NCBI GenBank assembly: GCA_947303735.1
Contig: CAMYZD010000002.1
Span: 1 to 58,196, forward strand
Direction of reading: 5' to 3'
Origin: an uncultured Bacteroidales bacterium
GTDB taxonomy: Bacteria > Bacteroidota > Bacteroidia > Bacteroidales > P3
DNA length: 58,196 bases
Below, in pieces: positions 47,949 to 58,196 of this stretch; the stretch's first letter is position 1, and each line of letters starts with the position of its first letter. Under the pieces are notes generated by a model. That model was given only the letters and a program-made list of their open reading frames with translations, was not told the origin of the DNA and did not search any database. The position numbers and the translations under genes were made by a program.

Positions 47949-49133
47949 ATGAAAAAAGTAATCAAAGCCATATGGCATGGAATCAAGGCCGTATTTACGA
48001 CCATAGTCGATTGGGTGGCGACCCTGCTCGGTATGAAAGAGAACTCAAAGTACGGACGCGTACTGCATTGTATCGTAGGAACCGCTTTTGCAATAGTGCT
48101 CATCTTATGGGTGACAGGCACACTCGTAAGTTTCTGTCGCAGCGTCTACTGGAACGTTGCCGACTTGTGCGGATTCGATGACCGTTACAGCGAGGTGTCT
48201 CTCTCCGAGACGTTCAACGACAACCTTTACTACTATGAAGACTATTGGAGCGACAAAGGCTATCTGACCGACAGTAACGGACATAAGCTATTGAAACACA
48301 TCTCATGTATTGCCAAACCCATGGAAGGCGACTCTCTAGTCTATTTTAGCGACGGTGACAAGCGTGGTTACTTCCATATGCGTGACGGGCATCTTGTGGT
48401 CAAACCTATTTATGAGCACGCGTGGGTGTTCTCTAACGGTTTGGCTGCGGTGGAAGTGAAAGGAAAGGTGAAATTCATCAATTCCGAAGGGCAGGTTGTT
48501 ATTGACAGGAGCTTTGCTTATGATGAGGCTGACGATGGTTACGTCTTCCATGAAGGGCATTGTGCAGTCAACGATAGCACGGGTAAGCACATGGGTCTTA
48601 TAGACCATAGTGGGAACTGGGTACTTCCTCCAATATACAACAGCATCATTCCCAAAGACACCTTTTGGTTGGTTTCGTTAAAGGGACAGCAATCATTACT
48701 CACGTTTGGGTTAGACACTGTAATACCGATGACGGACGCATCGTTTGAGATTGGTGATACAGATATCATAGCTGTCTTTGGCAACCATAGTCTCGGTATC
48801 TATTCCAAACAAGGTAAGCTATTAGAGAGGAACCTTGTTTACAATATTGAACATCTTATGTATGACACTCGTGAAGTAAGGTATGCAACCCACTCTATTT
48901 CTGATGACGAAGAATATTATGTTGACTCTGCTCCTGAGCAGATTAGAGCAATCGCTACTTGCCTACGCTATGAAGCAGAAAATGGTTGGTACGGGCTGAT
49001 GAGTCCAGAAGGCAAACAACTCACAATGCCCTCCTATTCCAGAATTACAGCCGTAGACAAGGATTTATACTTATGTGAAAATAGCTACGGTAACGGCATT
49101 TTACTGAACAGCAAAGGTGTGCTTATAAGATAA
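47949..49133 (+). CDS. WG-repeat-like membrane-anchored protein
   Basis: TM segment VGTAFAIVLILWVTGTLVSF; repeats such as GLIDHSGNWVLPPIYN and GLMSPEGKQLTMPSYSRI. Confidence 0.8.
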   Translation: MKKVIKAIWHGIKAVFTTIVDWVATLLGMKENSKYGRVLHCIVGTAFAIVLILWVTGTLVSFCRSVYWNVADLCGFDDRYSEVSLSETFNDNLYYYEDYWSDKGYLTDSNGHKLLKHISCIAKPMEGDSLVYFSDGDKRGYFHMRDGHLVVKPIYEHAWVFSNGLAAVEVKGKVKFINSEGQVVIDRSFAYDEADDGYVFHEGHCAVNDSTGKHMGLIDHSGNWVLPPIYNSIIPKDTFWLVSLKGQQSLLTFGLDTVIPMTDASFEIGDTDIIAVFGNHSLGIYSKQGKLLERNLVYNIEHLMYDTREVRYATHSISDDEEYYVDSAPEQIRAIATCLRYEAENGWYGLMSPEGKQLTMPSYSRITAVDKDLYLCENSYGNGILLNSKGVLIR

Positions 49134-49175
49134 GGTATGATGACTATGTGTGTATAATCAAGAGTTAAGAGACAT

Positions 49176-49205
49176 AAGCCCCATCCTTTTAAGATGAGGC
49201 TTTTG
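49176..49205. terminator. Terminator between convergent genes
   Basis: AAGCCCCATC-CTTTTAA-GATGAGGCTTTTG hairpin with one mismatch. Confidence 0.65.
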
Positions 49206-49209
49206 TTTC

Positions 49210-50391
49210 TTAATTATTGTTTAGTCGCTGGTAGTAGCGCCACCAAAGGGCGGGGACGTCGCCTTGCATGCATTGCTGGTAGTCGGCATAGGTGCAGGGG
49301 AGCATGAGGTGGCTGGAGTAGACTTCTTGTAGTTCGCTGTTGTGGCAGGGTACTCTCATCCACCAACGGTCGCTGTGTTTTCCTTTGTAGAAGTCGATTT
49401 CAAGCCCGAGGTCTTCGAGGCTTACGAGGTAGTGTCTGCAGCTTGCTGGGTCGGTCAGGGGGTTGTCGTGCTGGCGGTTGTAGAAGCCTTCGATGAAGTA
49501 CCAGAGTCCTTGGGCTATTGCGTGGAGGGTTTGCCCATGGTTATCGTACAACGGGTTGGCCTCGAAGATGCCGATGCATCTCGTCTTGTCACTCATGCCA
49601 GCATAGCGCATCATCTGACAGAGCTGTTCGCCATAGAGTCCGTGGGGCGATGGCGCGCCGTGGGCAGGGGCGTCGCTTTGGCGCACGGCGCAAAGGTCGA
49701 TGCTGAGCATGTCGGCATTGCGGATGAGGGCTTCGGCCCGGTCCATGTCGCTTTGCACTTCGCCAAGGCGGTAGGCGTCGAATTTCAAGTCGTCCATCAG
49801 TTGCACGTAGTTTTGCCCTACGAAGTAGGTTTGGTAACCTATGTTGGCATGGAAGAAGAGGTAGTTGGGGGTTTGCATGATGATGTTGCGGAGCCAGGTG
49901 CGAGAGGTTGTCTGGTCGTTGTCTTCAAGGTCGAAACGGGCGTCGATGGTGGTGATGTTCATGATGCGGTTCATGAGTTCGTAGCCTTTATAGACGGCGA
50001 ATGTGAGGTCTTGGCTACCGCCAAGCAGTATGAGTGTGTTGCCACGGGTGACAACTTCTTTTACCACTTCTGCTAGGGCGTAGTAGGTGTCGTCGGTTGT
50101 CTGTCCGAGAATTATGTTGCCTAGGTCTACAATCTCGGTTTGCTCTGTGGGCAGGGCCAATTGGTAAAGGTAATGGCGAATTTCGTTTGGGGCGGCACCG
50201 CAGCCGGCGTTTTGCTCGGCACCACGGTCTTCTTCGACGCCTAGGAGCACCAGTTTGCCTGTGGGGATGTCGGGGAAACCGGTGGCAGGAGTGTGGGCAA
50301 TGATTTTGGAACCGATGGTGGTGGCGTAGGTGCTGGGATAGTACCCTAGTTCGTCGGGATTTATGGGTGACAAGTATTTATTGATAGACAT
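49210..50391 (-). CDS. Arginase/formimidoylglutamase-family protein
   Basis: VLLGVEEDRGAEQNAGCGAAPNEIRHYLYQL, NTLILLGGSQDLTFAVYKGYE, ADMLSIDLCAVRQSDAP. Confidence 0.82.
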   Translation of the reverse strand: MSINKYLSPINPDELGYYPSTYATTIGSKIIAHTPATGFPDIPTGKLVLLGVEEDRGAEQNAGCGAAPNEIRHYLYQLALPTEQTEIVDLGNIILGQTTDDTYYALAEVVKEVVTRGNTLILLGGSQDLTFAVYKGYELMNRIMNITTIDARFDLEDNDQTTSRTWLRNIIMQTPNYLFFHANIGYQTYFVGQNYVQLMDDLKFDAYRLGEVQSDMDRAEALIRNADMLSIDLCAVRQSDAPAHGAPSPHGLYGEQLCQMMRYAGMSDKTRCIGIFEANPLYDNHGQTLHAIAQGLWYFIEGFYNRQHDNPLTDPASCRHYLVSLEDLGLEIDFYKGKHSDRWWMRVPCHNSELQEVYSSHLMLPCTYADYQQCMQGDVPALWWRYYQRLNNN

Positions 50392-50406
50392 AATCAAAGT
50401 AAAAGG

Positions 50407-50460
50407 TAAAAAGTAAAAACTAAAAGTGGCATGCAGCCACCTTTTAGTTTTTACTTTTTA
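50407..50460. repeat. AT-rich inverted repeat, copy 2
   Basis: TAAAAAGTAAAAACTAAAA-GTGGC-ATGCA-GCCAC-C-TTTTAGTTTTTACTTTTTA; related to 12394-12448. Confidence 0.85.
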
Positions 50461-50469
50461 GTATTTAGT

Positions 50470-52239
50470 TTAGAATGTTTCGCGAATGACGTTGCCGTGG
50501 TCGTCGACAATCATCTTGTAGTACCAGTCGGGATAGCTGGGTTGCATGGGGAATGCGGGGTTGCCGGTCTCGGTGCGCTCAAAGCGGCCGTCTTTCTCTT
50601 TCTTGATGTTGCCGTCGATGTATTTGACCAGCAGGTAGTGGTCGAGTTTGTTCCATTCGCGCATCATGCGTTTTGCCTGACGGTTGGAGAAGTCGTTGAG
50701 CTGTTCGACCAAGGCGTCGTCTTTATCGGTGCGCTTGGCACGGTCGTCGAAGCGGGCCACTTCTTTGATGAAGCCTTCTTCTAGTTCGGTCTGGACTTTT
50801 TGGAGGTCGACAATCATGTCGGAGTAGCGGCTGTAAACGAAGTTGGTGACGCGGTTGAAGAGCCAGAAAGCGGCGGTCTCGCTATAGGTGAGCATGTCGC
50901 CGTTGCCCTCGCGGAAGCATTCAGGGATTTTGGTGATGCCGCAATACATGGGGCAATAGCAGGTGCTGTAGGTGTCGTCGACGCCAAACCAGAGGATGCC
51001 ACCCACTTTGGAGGGCAGCCAGCCGCGGCACTGAGCGACGAAGCTGAAGCCGGTCTGCTGGGTCGAGGTGGCGCGCTCGTGGACGTATTTTTGTCCATTG
51101 ACTTCGAATCCCATAGGACGCCAGCGGTAGGGGCAGGCGAAGGGGCCGGCGCCCATGTCCTTGCTCATGTCCATGGAAGTACCTTCGTAGTGGTCGCGCA
51201 TCAGGTTCATCACTTCGTGGACGTCTACTTTGTGGTCGGGTTTAATCCAAAGGGGCAAACGCTCAGCTTTGGGGTCGCCCATAGCGTATTTCTCGTATTT
51301 GCGCATTTCGCGGTTCACGCGGTTGAACATGGCATAAACGCGGGCGTCGCAGCCACGGATGCCGCTGAAGGTGAGGGGTGCGTAGGTGTCGGCAAAGCTG
51401 AACTCTTCGTCCTTGCCATTGAACCAACCGCAGGCACGGGCATAGGTGACCACGTCGGCAGCATAGACGCATTCAACCTCGGGTTCGTAAAGGTAGTCCA
51501 TATGGGAGCTGCTGATGACGGTATGGAGGCCTTTGCCTTTGGCTTTGTTCCATTTGGTGCCTTCTTGGGGGAACTGGGTGATGCGGGCCTGGTTGGCATG
51601 GCCGCTGACATAGCCGTCGGGGATGCGTCGTGCCACCCAGACAGCACCGTCGGTGTATTTATATTTTAGCTTTTTTGCTAAGTCGGCTTTGACGGGAGCT
51701 CCACGTTTGCCGATAAGTTCGAGAATCCACACCTCGTTGGGGTCGCAGATGGAGAAGCTTTCGCCCTCGCTGCAGTAGCCGTAGTCGGCCACCATCTTGG
51801 TCATCCAATAGATGGCCTCACGGGCGTTTTTGGCGCGTTGCAGGGTGACGTAGATGAGGGAGCCGTAGTCGATGCCCTTGACCTCGTCCTTCCAGCATTC
51901 CTCACGGCCGCCATAGGTTGTCTCGCCGATGGCCAGCTGGTGTTCGTTCATGTTGCCTACCACGCTGTAGGTGTGGGCGACTTGTGGGATTTCAAAGAGT
52001 TTGCGGCCGCTGTCCCAGTCGACCAGCATAAACATGGTGCCGGCGGGATAGTCGGCAGCCTTGCGGTAGTAGAGCTCGCCGTAGAGGACATGGCTGTCGG
52101 CAGCGTAGGTGATCATGGTGCTGCCGTCCTTGGTGGCACCCTTAGTGAAGAGGAAATTGGTGCAGGCGTCAGCTCTTTGTGCGGCAAACATGCTCAGGCA
52201 CAGGGCTCCGACTGCTAAAATGCGGTTCATTTTTCTCAT
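50470..52239 (-). CDS. C69-family dipeptidase
   Basis: Signal peptide then ACTNFLFTKGATKDGSTMITYAADSH (N-terminal nucleophile Cys). Confidence 0.9.
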   Translation of the reverse strand: MRKMNRILAVGALCLSMFAAQRADACTNFLFTKGATKDGSTMITYAADSHVLYGELYYRKAADYPAGTMFMLVDWDSGRKLFEIPQVAHTYSVVGNMNEHQLAIGETTYGGREECWKDEVKGIDYGSLIYVTLQRAKNAREAIYWMTKMVADYGYCSEGESFSICDPNEVWILELIGKRGAPVKADLAKKLKYKYTDGAVWVARRIPDGYVSGHANQARITQFPQEGTKWNKAKGKGLHTVISSSHMDYLYEPEVECVYAADVVTYARACGWFNGKDEEFSFADTYAPLTFSGIRGCDARVYAMFNRVNREMRKYEKYAMGDPKAERLPLWIKPDHKVDVHEVMNLMRDHYEGTSMDMSKDMGAGPFACPYRWRPMGFEVNGQKYVHERATSTQQTGFSFVAQCRGWLPSKVGGILWFGVDDTYSTCYCPMYCGITKIPECFREGNGDMLTYSETAAFWLFNRVTNFVYSRYSDMIVDLQKVQTELEEGFIKEVARFDDRAKRTDKDDALVEQLNDFSNRQAKRMMREWNKLDHYLLVKYIDGNIKKEKDGRFERTETGNPAFPMQPSYPDWYYKMIVDDHGNVIRETF

Positions 52240-52351
52240 AGTGTATTGTGTTTATTAATTGATAATCTTTAAATGAATCAGTCTGCAAAAATACGAAAAA
52301 AATCTATTATATCTAAAAAAGTGCAAGCTTGGGTGATGGTTTTTAGGTTGG

Positions 52352-53281
52352 TTAGTTGGTGTGAGGGCTGACGAAGGTGACTGCGTGGTGGAGGTTTTGC
52401 ACGCGGTAGTGGTTGCTGTGAAGCATCTCTCCATCGATAACCAGCCAGAAGGGGTCGGGGCTGGTCATCTCGACAAGGGTGCCTTGGCGGTATTGCATCA
52501 GTTGTTGGACATCAGGGCGGTTGATATGGGTACCATGGCTATATTCGTTGATGAGGCTGGCGAATTTGAACAGCGACATCCGCTTGAAAAGGTTGATTTC
52601 GATAAGACCGTCGTCGTTCAGTGAAAGAGGGGCACACATGTAGTTGCCACCATTGTAGCGTCCGTTGCCAAGGGTGCAAAGGAGCATGTGGCCGTCGTAG
52701 AAGGGTTGGCCGTCGACGGTCATGCGGACGTAGTTGCTGCGGGAGGTGAAGATGCTGCGGATAATGCCGGTGGTGTAGGAGTGCTTGCCACCGATGATGG
52801 GTTTGCGACGCACGTCGTTGCCTATTTTGCAGACCATGGCATCGAAGCCGAAGTTGCAGACGTTGATACTATAGCGGTCGTTTACCTTCATCACGTCGAC
52901 AGGGTGGGGGACACCCTCAACCAGACGGTTCAAGTCGTTGAAGTCGTCGTGTGAGGCGTAGTACTTGATGTAATCGTTTCCGCTTCCGTTGGCATGGACG
53001 GTGACTTGGACGTTAGGTATTCCGATGATGCCAGTGACGACCTCGTTCAGAGTACCGTCGCCGCCACAGGCGTAGAAGCGTGCCTCATGTCCGGGATGGT
53101 CGTTGCACCATCGGCGGGTCCAAGTGGTTGCATCGCCTGGGGCACGAGTTACGTATATCTGATAGTCGAAATCGGGATGGTCTAAAGCATAGGCCTCCAC
53201 TTTTTGAGTGACTGCAGTGGTGGAGTCTTCTTTTCCAGCACAGGGGTTTACGATAAAAATATGCTTCATCATTGCCTGCAA
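52352..53281 (-). CDS. Diacylglycerol/lipid kinase family protein (YegS/BmrU-like)
   Basis: HIFIVNPCAGKED, FYACGGDGTLNEVVTGI, VHANGSGNDYIKY. Confidence 0.9.
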   Translation of the reverse strand: MQAMMKHIFIVNPCAGKEDSTTAVTQKVEAYALDHPDFDYQIYVTRAPGDATTWTRRWCNDHPGHEARFYACGGDGTLNEVVTGIIGIPNVQVTVHANGSGNDYIKYYASHDDFNDLNRLVEGVPHPVDVMKVNDRYSINVCNFGFDAMVCKIGNDVRRKPIIGGKHSYTTGIIRSIFTSRSNYVRMTVDGQPFYDGHMLLCTLGNGRYNGGNYMCAPLSLNDDGLIEINLFKRMSLFKFASLINEYSHGTHINRPDVQQLMQYRQGTLVEMTSPDPFWLVIDGEMLHSNHYRVQNLHHAVTFVSPHTN

Positions 53282-53339
53282 AAATACTAATAATAATTAA
53301 TATGGCAGAAAAAAAGTCGCCCTATTAACAAAAAAGTTG

Positions 53340-53347
53340 TATCTTTG
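53340..53347 (+). promoter_or_regulatory. -7 box TATCTTTG upstream of lepA
   Basis: Matches TAnnTTTG 17 nt before the ATG at 53364. Confidence 0.65.
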
Positions 53348-53363
53348 CATTTTATTTGAACAG

Positions 53364-55139
53364 ATGAAGAATATACGCAATTTTTGCATTATAGCCCATA
53401 TCGACCATGGTAAGAGTACACTGGCCGACCGTCTATTAGAATTTACTAACACCGTGTCGAAGCGTGAGATGCAGGACCAGGTGCTTGACGATATGGAGTT
53501 GGAGAAAGAGAGGGGTATCACTATCAAGAGCCACGCCATCCAGATGAACTATGGCGAGTATACGCTCAATTTGATTGACACCCCAGGCCATGTGGACTTC
53601 AGCTATGAAGTGTCGCGCTCGATTGCTGCCTGCGAAGGAGCCCTGTTGGTGGTGGATGCCACACAGGGCATTCAGGCACAGACTATCTCAAACCTCTATC
53701 TGGCACTTGAGAACGACTTGGAAATCATTCCAGTGATGAACAAGATAGACCTCGATAGTGCCATGCCCGAAGAGGTGGCCGACGAGATTATCGACCTGCT
53801 TGGCTGCAGCCGTGAGGATATCCTCTCCTGTAGCGCCAAGACGGGCGAGGGGGTTCCTGAGATATTGGAGGCTATAGTGGCCCGTGTGCCAGCTCCTAAG
53901 GGCGACCCCGATGCTCCGCTGCAGGCGTTGGTGTTCGACTCCGTCTTCAATCCCTTCCGTGGCATTATCAGCTATTTCCGCATAGTGAACGGGACGCTGA
54001 AGACTGGCGACCACGTGAAGTTTGTCAGCACTGAGAAGGATTATCATGCCGACGAAGTAGGGGTGTTGAAACTGAACATGGAACCGCGTAAAGAACTGTC
54101 GGCGGGCAATGTGGGCTATATCATCAGCGGCATCAAGACCAGCAAGGAGGTGCGCGTAGGCGATACGATTACCCATGTGGGCCGTCCGTGCGACAAGGCG
54201 ATTGAGGGTTTTGAGGCGGTAAAGCCTATGGTGTTTGCTGGTGTGTACCCTGTTGACACCGACGACTATGAAGAGCTGCGCGCCAGCCTAGAAAAGCTCC
54301 AGCTCAACGATGCCTCTCTCACCTTCGAGCCCGAGAGCTCGCTGGCATTGGGCTTCGGGTTCCGCTGCGGTTTCTTGGGCTTGCTGCACATGGAGATTGT
54401 GCAGGAGCGTCTGGAGCGGGAATTCAACATGGATGTTATCACCACGGTACCCAATGTGCAATATAAGGTGCGCTTGACCAATGGCGAGGAGAAGGATGTC
54501 TACAATCCGTCGGGCATGCCAGAGCCGAACAATATTGCCGAGGTGTACGAGCCCTATATCCATGCCCAGATTATCACCAAGGCCGACTTTATTGGACCGG
54601 TCATCAAGCTGTGTATGGACAAGCGCGGCATTCTCAAAAACCAAACGTATCTCACTACCGACCGCATCGAGATTACCTTCGACCTTCCGTTGGGTGAGGT
54701 GGTGTTTGATTTCTACGACAAGTTGAAGAGTATCTCAAAAGGGTATGCCTCGTTCGACTATTACGTCAATGGTTTCCAGCCCTCTAAGCTGGTTAAATTG
54801 GAGATTCTTCTCAATGGAGACCCCGTCGATGCCCTGTCTACTCTCACCTACGTCGATAATGCCTATCCTATAGGTCGTCGCATGTGCGAGAAACTGAAGG
54901 ACCTCATACCCCGTCAGCAGTTTGACGTGGCCATCCAAGCCGCTATCGGTAGCAAGATTATCGCACGCGAAACGGTGCGGCAGGTGCGCAAGGACGTTAC
55001 CGCCAAGTGCTATGGCGGTGACATCACCCGTAAGCGCAAGCTGCTAGAGAAGCAGAAGGAGGGCAAGAAGCGTATGCGCCAAGTGGGCAACGTGGAGGTT
55101 CCCCAAAGCGCCTTCCTAGCGGTACTGAAACTTGATTAA
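53364..55139 (+). CDS. lepA: Elongation factor 4 (LepA)
   Basis: [81 protein letters not shown]. Confidence 0.97.
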   Translation: MKNIRNFCIIAHIDHGKSTLADRLLEFTNTVSKREMQDQVLDDMELEKERGITIKSHAIQMNYGEYTLNLIDTPGHVDFSYEVSRSIAACEGALLVVDATQGIQAQTISNLYLALENDLEIIPVMNKIDLDSAMPEEVADEIIDLLGCSREDILSCSAKTGEGVPEILEAIVARVPAPKGDPDAPLQALVFDSVFNPFRGIISYFRIVNGTLKTGDHVKFVSTEKDYHADEVGVLKLNMEPRKELSAGNVGYIISGIKTSKEVRVGDTITHVGRPCDKAIEGFEAVKPMVFAGVYPVDTDDYEELRASLEKLQLNDASLTFEPESSLALGFGFRCGFLGLLHMEIVQERLEREFNMDVITTVPNVQYKVRLTNGEEKDVYNPSGMPEPNNIAEVYEPYIHAQIITKADFIGPVIKLCMDKRGILKNQTYLTTDRIEITFDLPLGEVVFDFYDKLKSISKGYASFDYYVNGFQPSKLVKLEILLNGDPVDALSTLTYVDNAYPIGRRMCEKLKDLIPRQQFDVAIQAAIGSKIIARETVRQVRKDVTAKCYGGDITRKRKLLEKQKEGKKRMRQVGNVEVPQSAFLAVLKLD

Positions 55140-55165
55140 TAACCTCTCATCAACCCAACAATTTA

Positions 55166-55705
55166 ATGAAACTATATCTCATCATTATTATCCTAGTGGT
55201 TGCTGTGCTGGCGACTATCGCCCTCACAGGCTACATCTATTATCTTCTTACCAAACGCTTTTTCGACAACCAGCAGAAGACTCAAATGCTGCAGATGCGC
55301 ATCGACGAGCATCGCGAAGCGGTGAAACTGGTCACCCCTATCCGTCTTCAGGCTTATGAGCGCATGGCTCTTTATTTAGAGCGTATCAGCCCCGACAGCC
55401 TTGTGTTGCGTTGCTACCAGCCCGGTATGGACACTAAACTGCTGCAAGGCGTGATGACTAAGACCATCCGCGACGAGTGGGAGCATAACCTCAGCCAGCA
55501 GGTCTACGTCTCGAGCGAGGCATGGAATCGTATCCGTCAGGCAAAGGACGAGATGATTGGCGTGATCAACTCGGCTGCCATCACTATTCCCCAAGATTCC
55601 GACCCTACCCGTCTGGCAAGTGCCATCTTTGCCACCACCACCTCCGGTCAGATGCCCACGGCCTCGGCCTTGGAGTTCCTGAAACAGGAGATGCGAGACC
55701 TCTAA
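55166..55705 (+). CDS. Hypothetical single-TM protein
   Basis: MKLYLIIIILVVAVLATIALTGYIYYL plus conserved-looking cytosolic region. Confidence 0.75.
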   Translation: MKLYLIIIILVVAVLATIALTGYIYYLLTKRFFDNQQKTQMLQMRIDEHREAVKLVTPIRLQAYERMALYLERISPDSLVLRCYQPGMDTKLLQGVMTKTIRDEWEHNLSQQVYVSSEAWNRIRQAKDEMIGVINSAAITIPQDSDPTRLASAIFATTTSGQMPTASALEFLKQEMRDL

Positions 55706-55817
55706 AAGGCATTTCTACCCCCGTTTCGAGGCTCGACATGCCCTCCGCTTTTGCTGTTGCAATGAATTGTCAGTTTTGTAGTTGAGCGTTTAATTTGGTC
55801 AGTTGGATTTTTTTTTG

Positions 55818-55825
55818 TACTTTTG
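55818..55825 (+). promoter_or_regulatory. -7 box TACTTTTG
   Basis: Matches TAnnTTTG just before the ATG at 55836. Confidence 0.6.
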
Positions 55826-55835
55826 CACAATTATT

Positions 55836-57068
55836 ATGAAGAAATATATCTACTTTACCATACTAGTTTTAATAATCGCACTCCCGAGTGCATTATCAGC
55901 CCAAGAGAGGCCCAATCTCCGCCAACAAAACAAAGAGAAACCTAAAATCTCTGCTGGCAATCCGGGCATCAAGATGAATAAACTGAGGACCACCGACCCC
56001 GCTGACGAGTTCTCGGGAGTGACGGCTGAGACCTATGACAAGAAGCCCAAGAAGGATGCCAAGAAAGAGACGAAAAAGACTGAAGTGGGAGCTGTCGACG
56101 AGGCTGATGACGCTAAGAAGAAGACCCCGGTCAATGAGTCGTACTCCTTTGACGAAAATCCGCAGGACAAGGAGGTTGAGCATGTCGAACGTCCCAATCG
56201 AGCCCTAGAGCGTCCGGGTACTCCCGAAGAAGAGGAGGAAAGGGTGGAAAGAAACGATATCATTACTTTACCTTCCTATGTCAACCCTCGTCAGGACGAC
56301 CCCGGTACCGAGAGCGAGGACGATATACTTATGATGGTAGGCGACTCGTCGCTGGTCCATACCTACAAGATGGATATCTCCGAGATGCAGCCTATCGAAC
56401 TGAAGCTTACCAATCCCGAAGCAGGTCAGTACTTTGTATTTCCTACCCCCGAATACTCTATCCCCACCTCTCACTTTGGCCCCCGTCGCCGTCGTTTCCA
56501 TTACGGCTTGGACCTTGCCATGCACACTGGTGAACCCATCTATGCAGCCTTCGACGGAGTGGTACGCTTCTCCAAATATAATAGCTCCTATGGCCACCTT
56601 ATCGTCATACGTCACGACAATGGGCTGGAGACCTATTATGCCCACCTCTCCAAGCGTCACGTCTCGCCAGGTACCCGTGTGAAGGCAGGCGAGGAGATTG
56701 GCCTTTGTGGCAATACGGGTCGTTCCCGCGGTAGCCATCTCCACTTCGAGATACGATATAATGGCAACGCACTCAATCCCGAGAACGTCATCAGTTGTGA
56801 GACACGTACACTCTTGGCACCTACGCTTACCCTCACCCGCAACTCGTTCCGCAAGGTGGCAAAGCCTGGTGCCACTAATAGTTCTTCTTCCCATCGTTCT
56901 GGTTCAAGCAACTATAGCAGTGACGGGAAATATTACAAAGTACGTACTGGCGACACCCTTAGCCGCATAGCCAAGCGCAATGGTACCACAATCAGTAAGC
57001 TCTGCAAGCTCAACGGGCTTAGAGAGTCATCGGTGATACGCCCTGGTCAGAAATTAAGAATTCGCTGA
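55836..57068 (+). CDS. M23 metallopeptidase with LysM domain
   Basis: [51 protein letters not shown]-terminal Lys[29 protein letters not shown]. Confidence 0.93.
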   Translation: MKKYIYFTILVLIIALPSALSAQERPNLRQQNKEKPKISAGNPGIKMNKLRTTDPADEFSGVTAETYDKKPKKDAKKETKKTEVGAVDEADDAKKKTPVNESYSFDENPQDKEVEHVERPNRALERPGTPEEEEERVERNDIITLPSYVNPRQDDPGTESEDDILMMVGDSSLVHTYKMDISEMQPIELKLTNPEAGQYFVFPTPEYSIPTSHFGPRRRRFHYGLDLAMHTGEPIYAAFDGVVRFSKYNSSYGHLIVIRHDNGLETYYAHLSKRHVSPGTRVKAGEEIGLCGNTGRSRGSHLHFEIRYNGNALNPENVISCETRTLLAPTLTLTRNSFRKVAKPGATNSSSSHRSGSSNYSSDGKYYKVRTGDTLSRIAKRNGTTISKLCKLNGLRESSVIRPGQKLRIR

Positions 57069-57069
57069 T

Positions 57070-57759
57070 ATGCGTCTCGATATTCTCACCCTATTTCCCA
57101 ACATGATGTCTATGTTCTTTGAGGAATCTATCCTTAAACGGGCACAGAATAAGGGCATCGTCGAAGTTGTCTTCCACGACCTCCACGACTATTCCCTCAC
57201 CCGCTACGGCAGCGTCGACGACTATCCCTACGGCGGTGGTGCTGGCATGGTTATGGCTGTCGAGCCGCTCGCTAATTGTATCGAGGGGCTGAAGGCACAG
57301 CGCACCTACGACGAAATCATCTACACCGCCCCCGACGGCGAGATGCTCACCCAGCCGATGGCAAACACGCTCTCGTTGCAGCAGAACCTGATGATACTCT
57401 GCGGACACTACAAGGGGGTCGACGAGCGCATCCGCGAGCATTTCATCACCAAGGAAATCTCCATCGGCGACTATGTCCTCACGGGTGGCGAACTGGCTGC
57501 TGCGGTCATCTGCGACACCGTCGTGCGCCTCATCCCTGGCGTCATCGGCGACGAGCAGTCGGCTCTAGGCGACTCATTCCAAGACGGCCTCCTCGCACCC
57601 CCCGAATACACACGTCCCCCCGAGTTCCGCGGCTGGCGTGTGCCCGATATCCTCCTCAGTGGCAACCATGCCAAGATAGAGCAGTGGCGCTACGAGCAAG
57701 CCCTTCAGCGCACCCAGGAGCGCCGCCCCGACCTCATCAAGGCTATCTCTGAAAAGTAA
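57070..57759 (+). CDS. trmD: tRNA (guanine37-N1)-methyltransferase
   Basis: [62 protein letters not shown]. Confidence 0.96.
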   Translation: MRLDILTLFPNMMSMFFEESILKRAQNKGIVEVVFHDLHDYSLTRYGSVDDYPYGGGAGMVMAVEPLANCIEGLKAQRTYDEIIYTAPDGEMLTQPMANTLSLQQNLMILCGHYKGVDERIREHFITKEISIGDYVLTGGELAAAVICDTVVRLIPGVIGDEQSALGDSFQDGLLAPPEYTRPPEFRGWRVPDILLSGNHAKIEQWRYEQALQRTQERRPDLIKAISEK

Positions 57760-57811
57760 TTTTAATGTAAACATTAAATAACAAACCAAAAATAACAAAT
57801 CAAACAAAATC

Positions 57812-58196
57812 ATGAAAAGACTTGTCTTATTATCACTCGCATTGCTGACATTCAGCATAGCAAATGCACAAATCGCCAACGGCCGTATTGGCAATGGCAA
57901 CATCACAATAGCCGGAACCGAATGGACTGACGTCTATGGTATCGACTTCAACAACGACGGTGTACTGGAGTTTCGCCTAAGCGACTTCAGCGGTATCGAG
58001 GGCAATCAGGTCAACGCCTACATCTCGTACAATTGGACCGAAGGAGGCAACAATGTTGTCTCCGACCCCGATGTATGGGACTATGCCGCCGTGCTTGCCT
58101 CTGGTCAGGTCGTTGATGCTAACAGCACTTTCGGCGGATACGGTGATGCCACCTTCCAAGACCTCACCACTGTCCCTGAGCGCATTTTCGTTGGGT
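57812..58196 (+). CDS. Hypothetical exported protein, truncated by the window end
   Basis: Signal peptide MKRLVLLSLALLTFSIANAQ; open to the last base, so absent from the ORF track. Confidence 0.75.
   Translation, partial: MKRLVLLSLALLTFSIANAQIANGRIGNGNITIAGTEWTDVYGIDFNNDGVLEFRLSDFSGIEGNQVNAYISYNWTEGGNNVVSDPDVWDYAAVLASGQVVDANSTFGGYGDATFQDLTTVPERIFVG

Noticed and set aside
24781-49209. Integrase, transposase or phage structural genes marking the accessory region as a mobile element
   Set aside because: None recognised; mobility is suggested only by composition and repeats.
50431-52218. Plus-strand ORFs of 117, 289 and 126 aa opposite the C69 dipeptidase gene
   Set aside because: The minus-strand frame is a clear C69 peptidase; the plus-strand translations are Val/Ala/Gly-rich low-complexity shadows of a GC-biased gene.

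Overview
Chromosomal window from a Bacteroidales-like bacterium. The evidence is TAnnTTTG-type -7 promoter boxes, gldH, and Bacteroidetes-style gene content. The flanks are ordinary core genes: hsdM (partial), lptB, kdsD, recQ, a sulfatase, GH29, dapB, a FecCD/FecE transporter, a CDF transporter, holB, ricT-like, gldH, PBP1A and rlmN on the left; an arginase-family enzyme, a C69 dipeptidase, a lipid kinase, lepA, an M23/LysM protein and trmD on the right. There are two tRNA-Ala genes (GGC and CGC anticodons), both with the G3:U70 identity pair. Between about 24.8 and 49.2 kb lies a largely AT-rich accessory region. Its main part, about 26.0-40.7 kb, is a tightly packed same-strand gene train. 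It encodes an exported caspase-like peptidase (LGHG / DCCNS), several exported paralogue sets, lipoproteins, two barrel-like proteins, a 1014-aa tubulin/FtsZ-superfamily GTPase (GGTGSGT), a zinc-ribbon transmembrane protein with an internal repeat, and an ECF-sigma-like / anti-sigma-like pair. A second cluster at 44.2-49.1 kb has a truncated FtsZ-like protein with a degenerate T4 loop, a WYL regulator with a palindromic operator candidate, a vWA protein and a WG-repeat-like protein. These two clusters are my main candidates for an undescribed system. Other notable signals are exact homogenised blocks between tandem paralogues, a dispersed short repeat that supplies stop codons and has apparently inserted in-frame inside rlmN, and nested palindromes at 40.86-41.04 kb. 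All homology calls are from recognition by eye; no searches were run.
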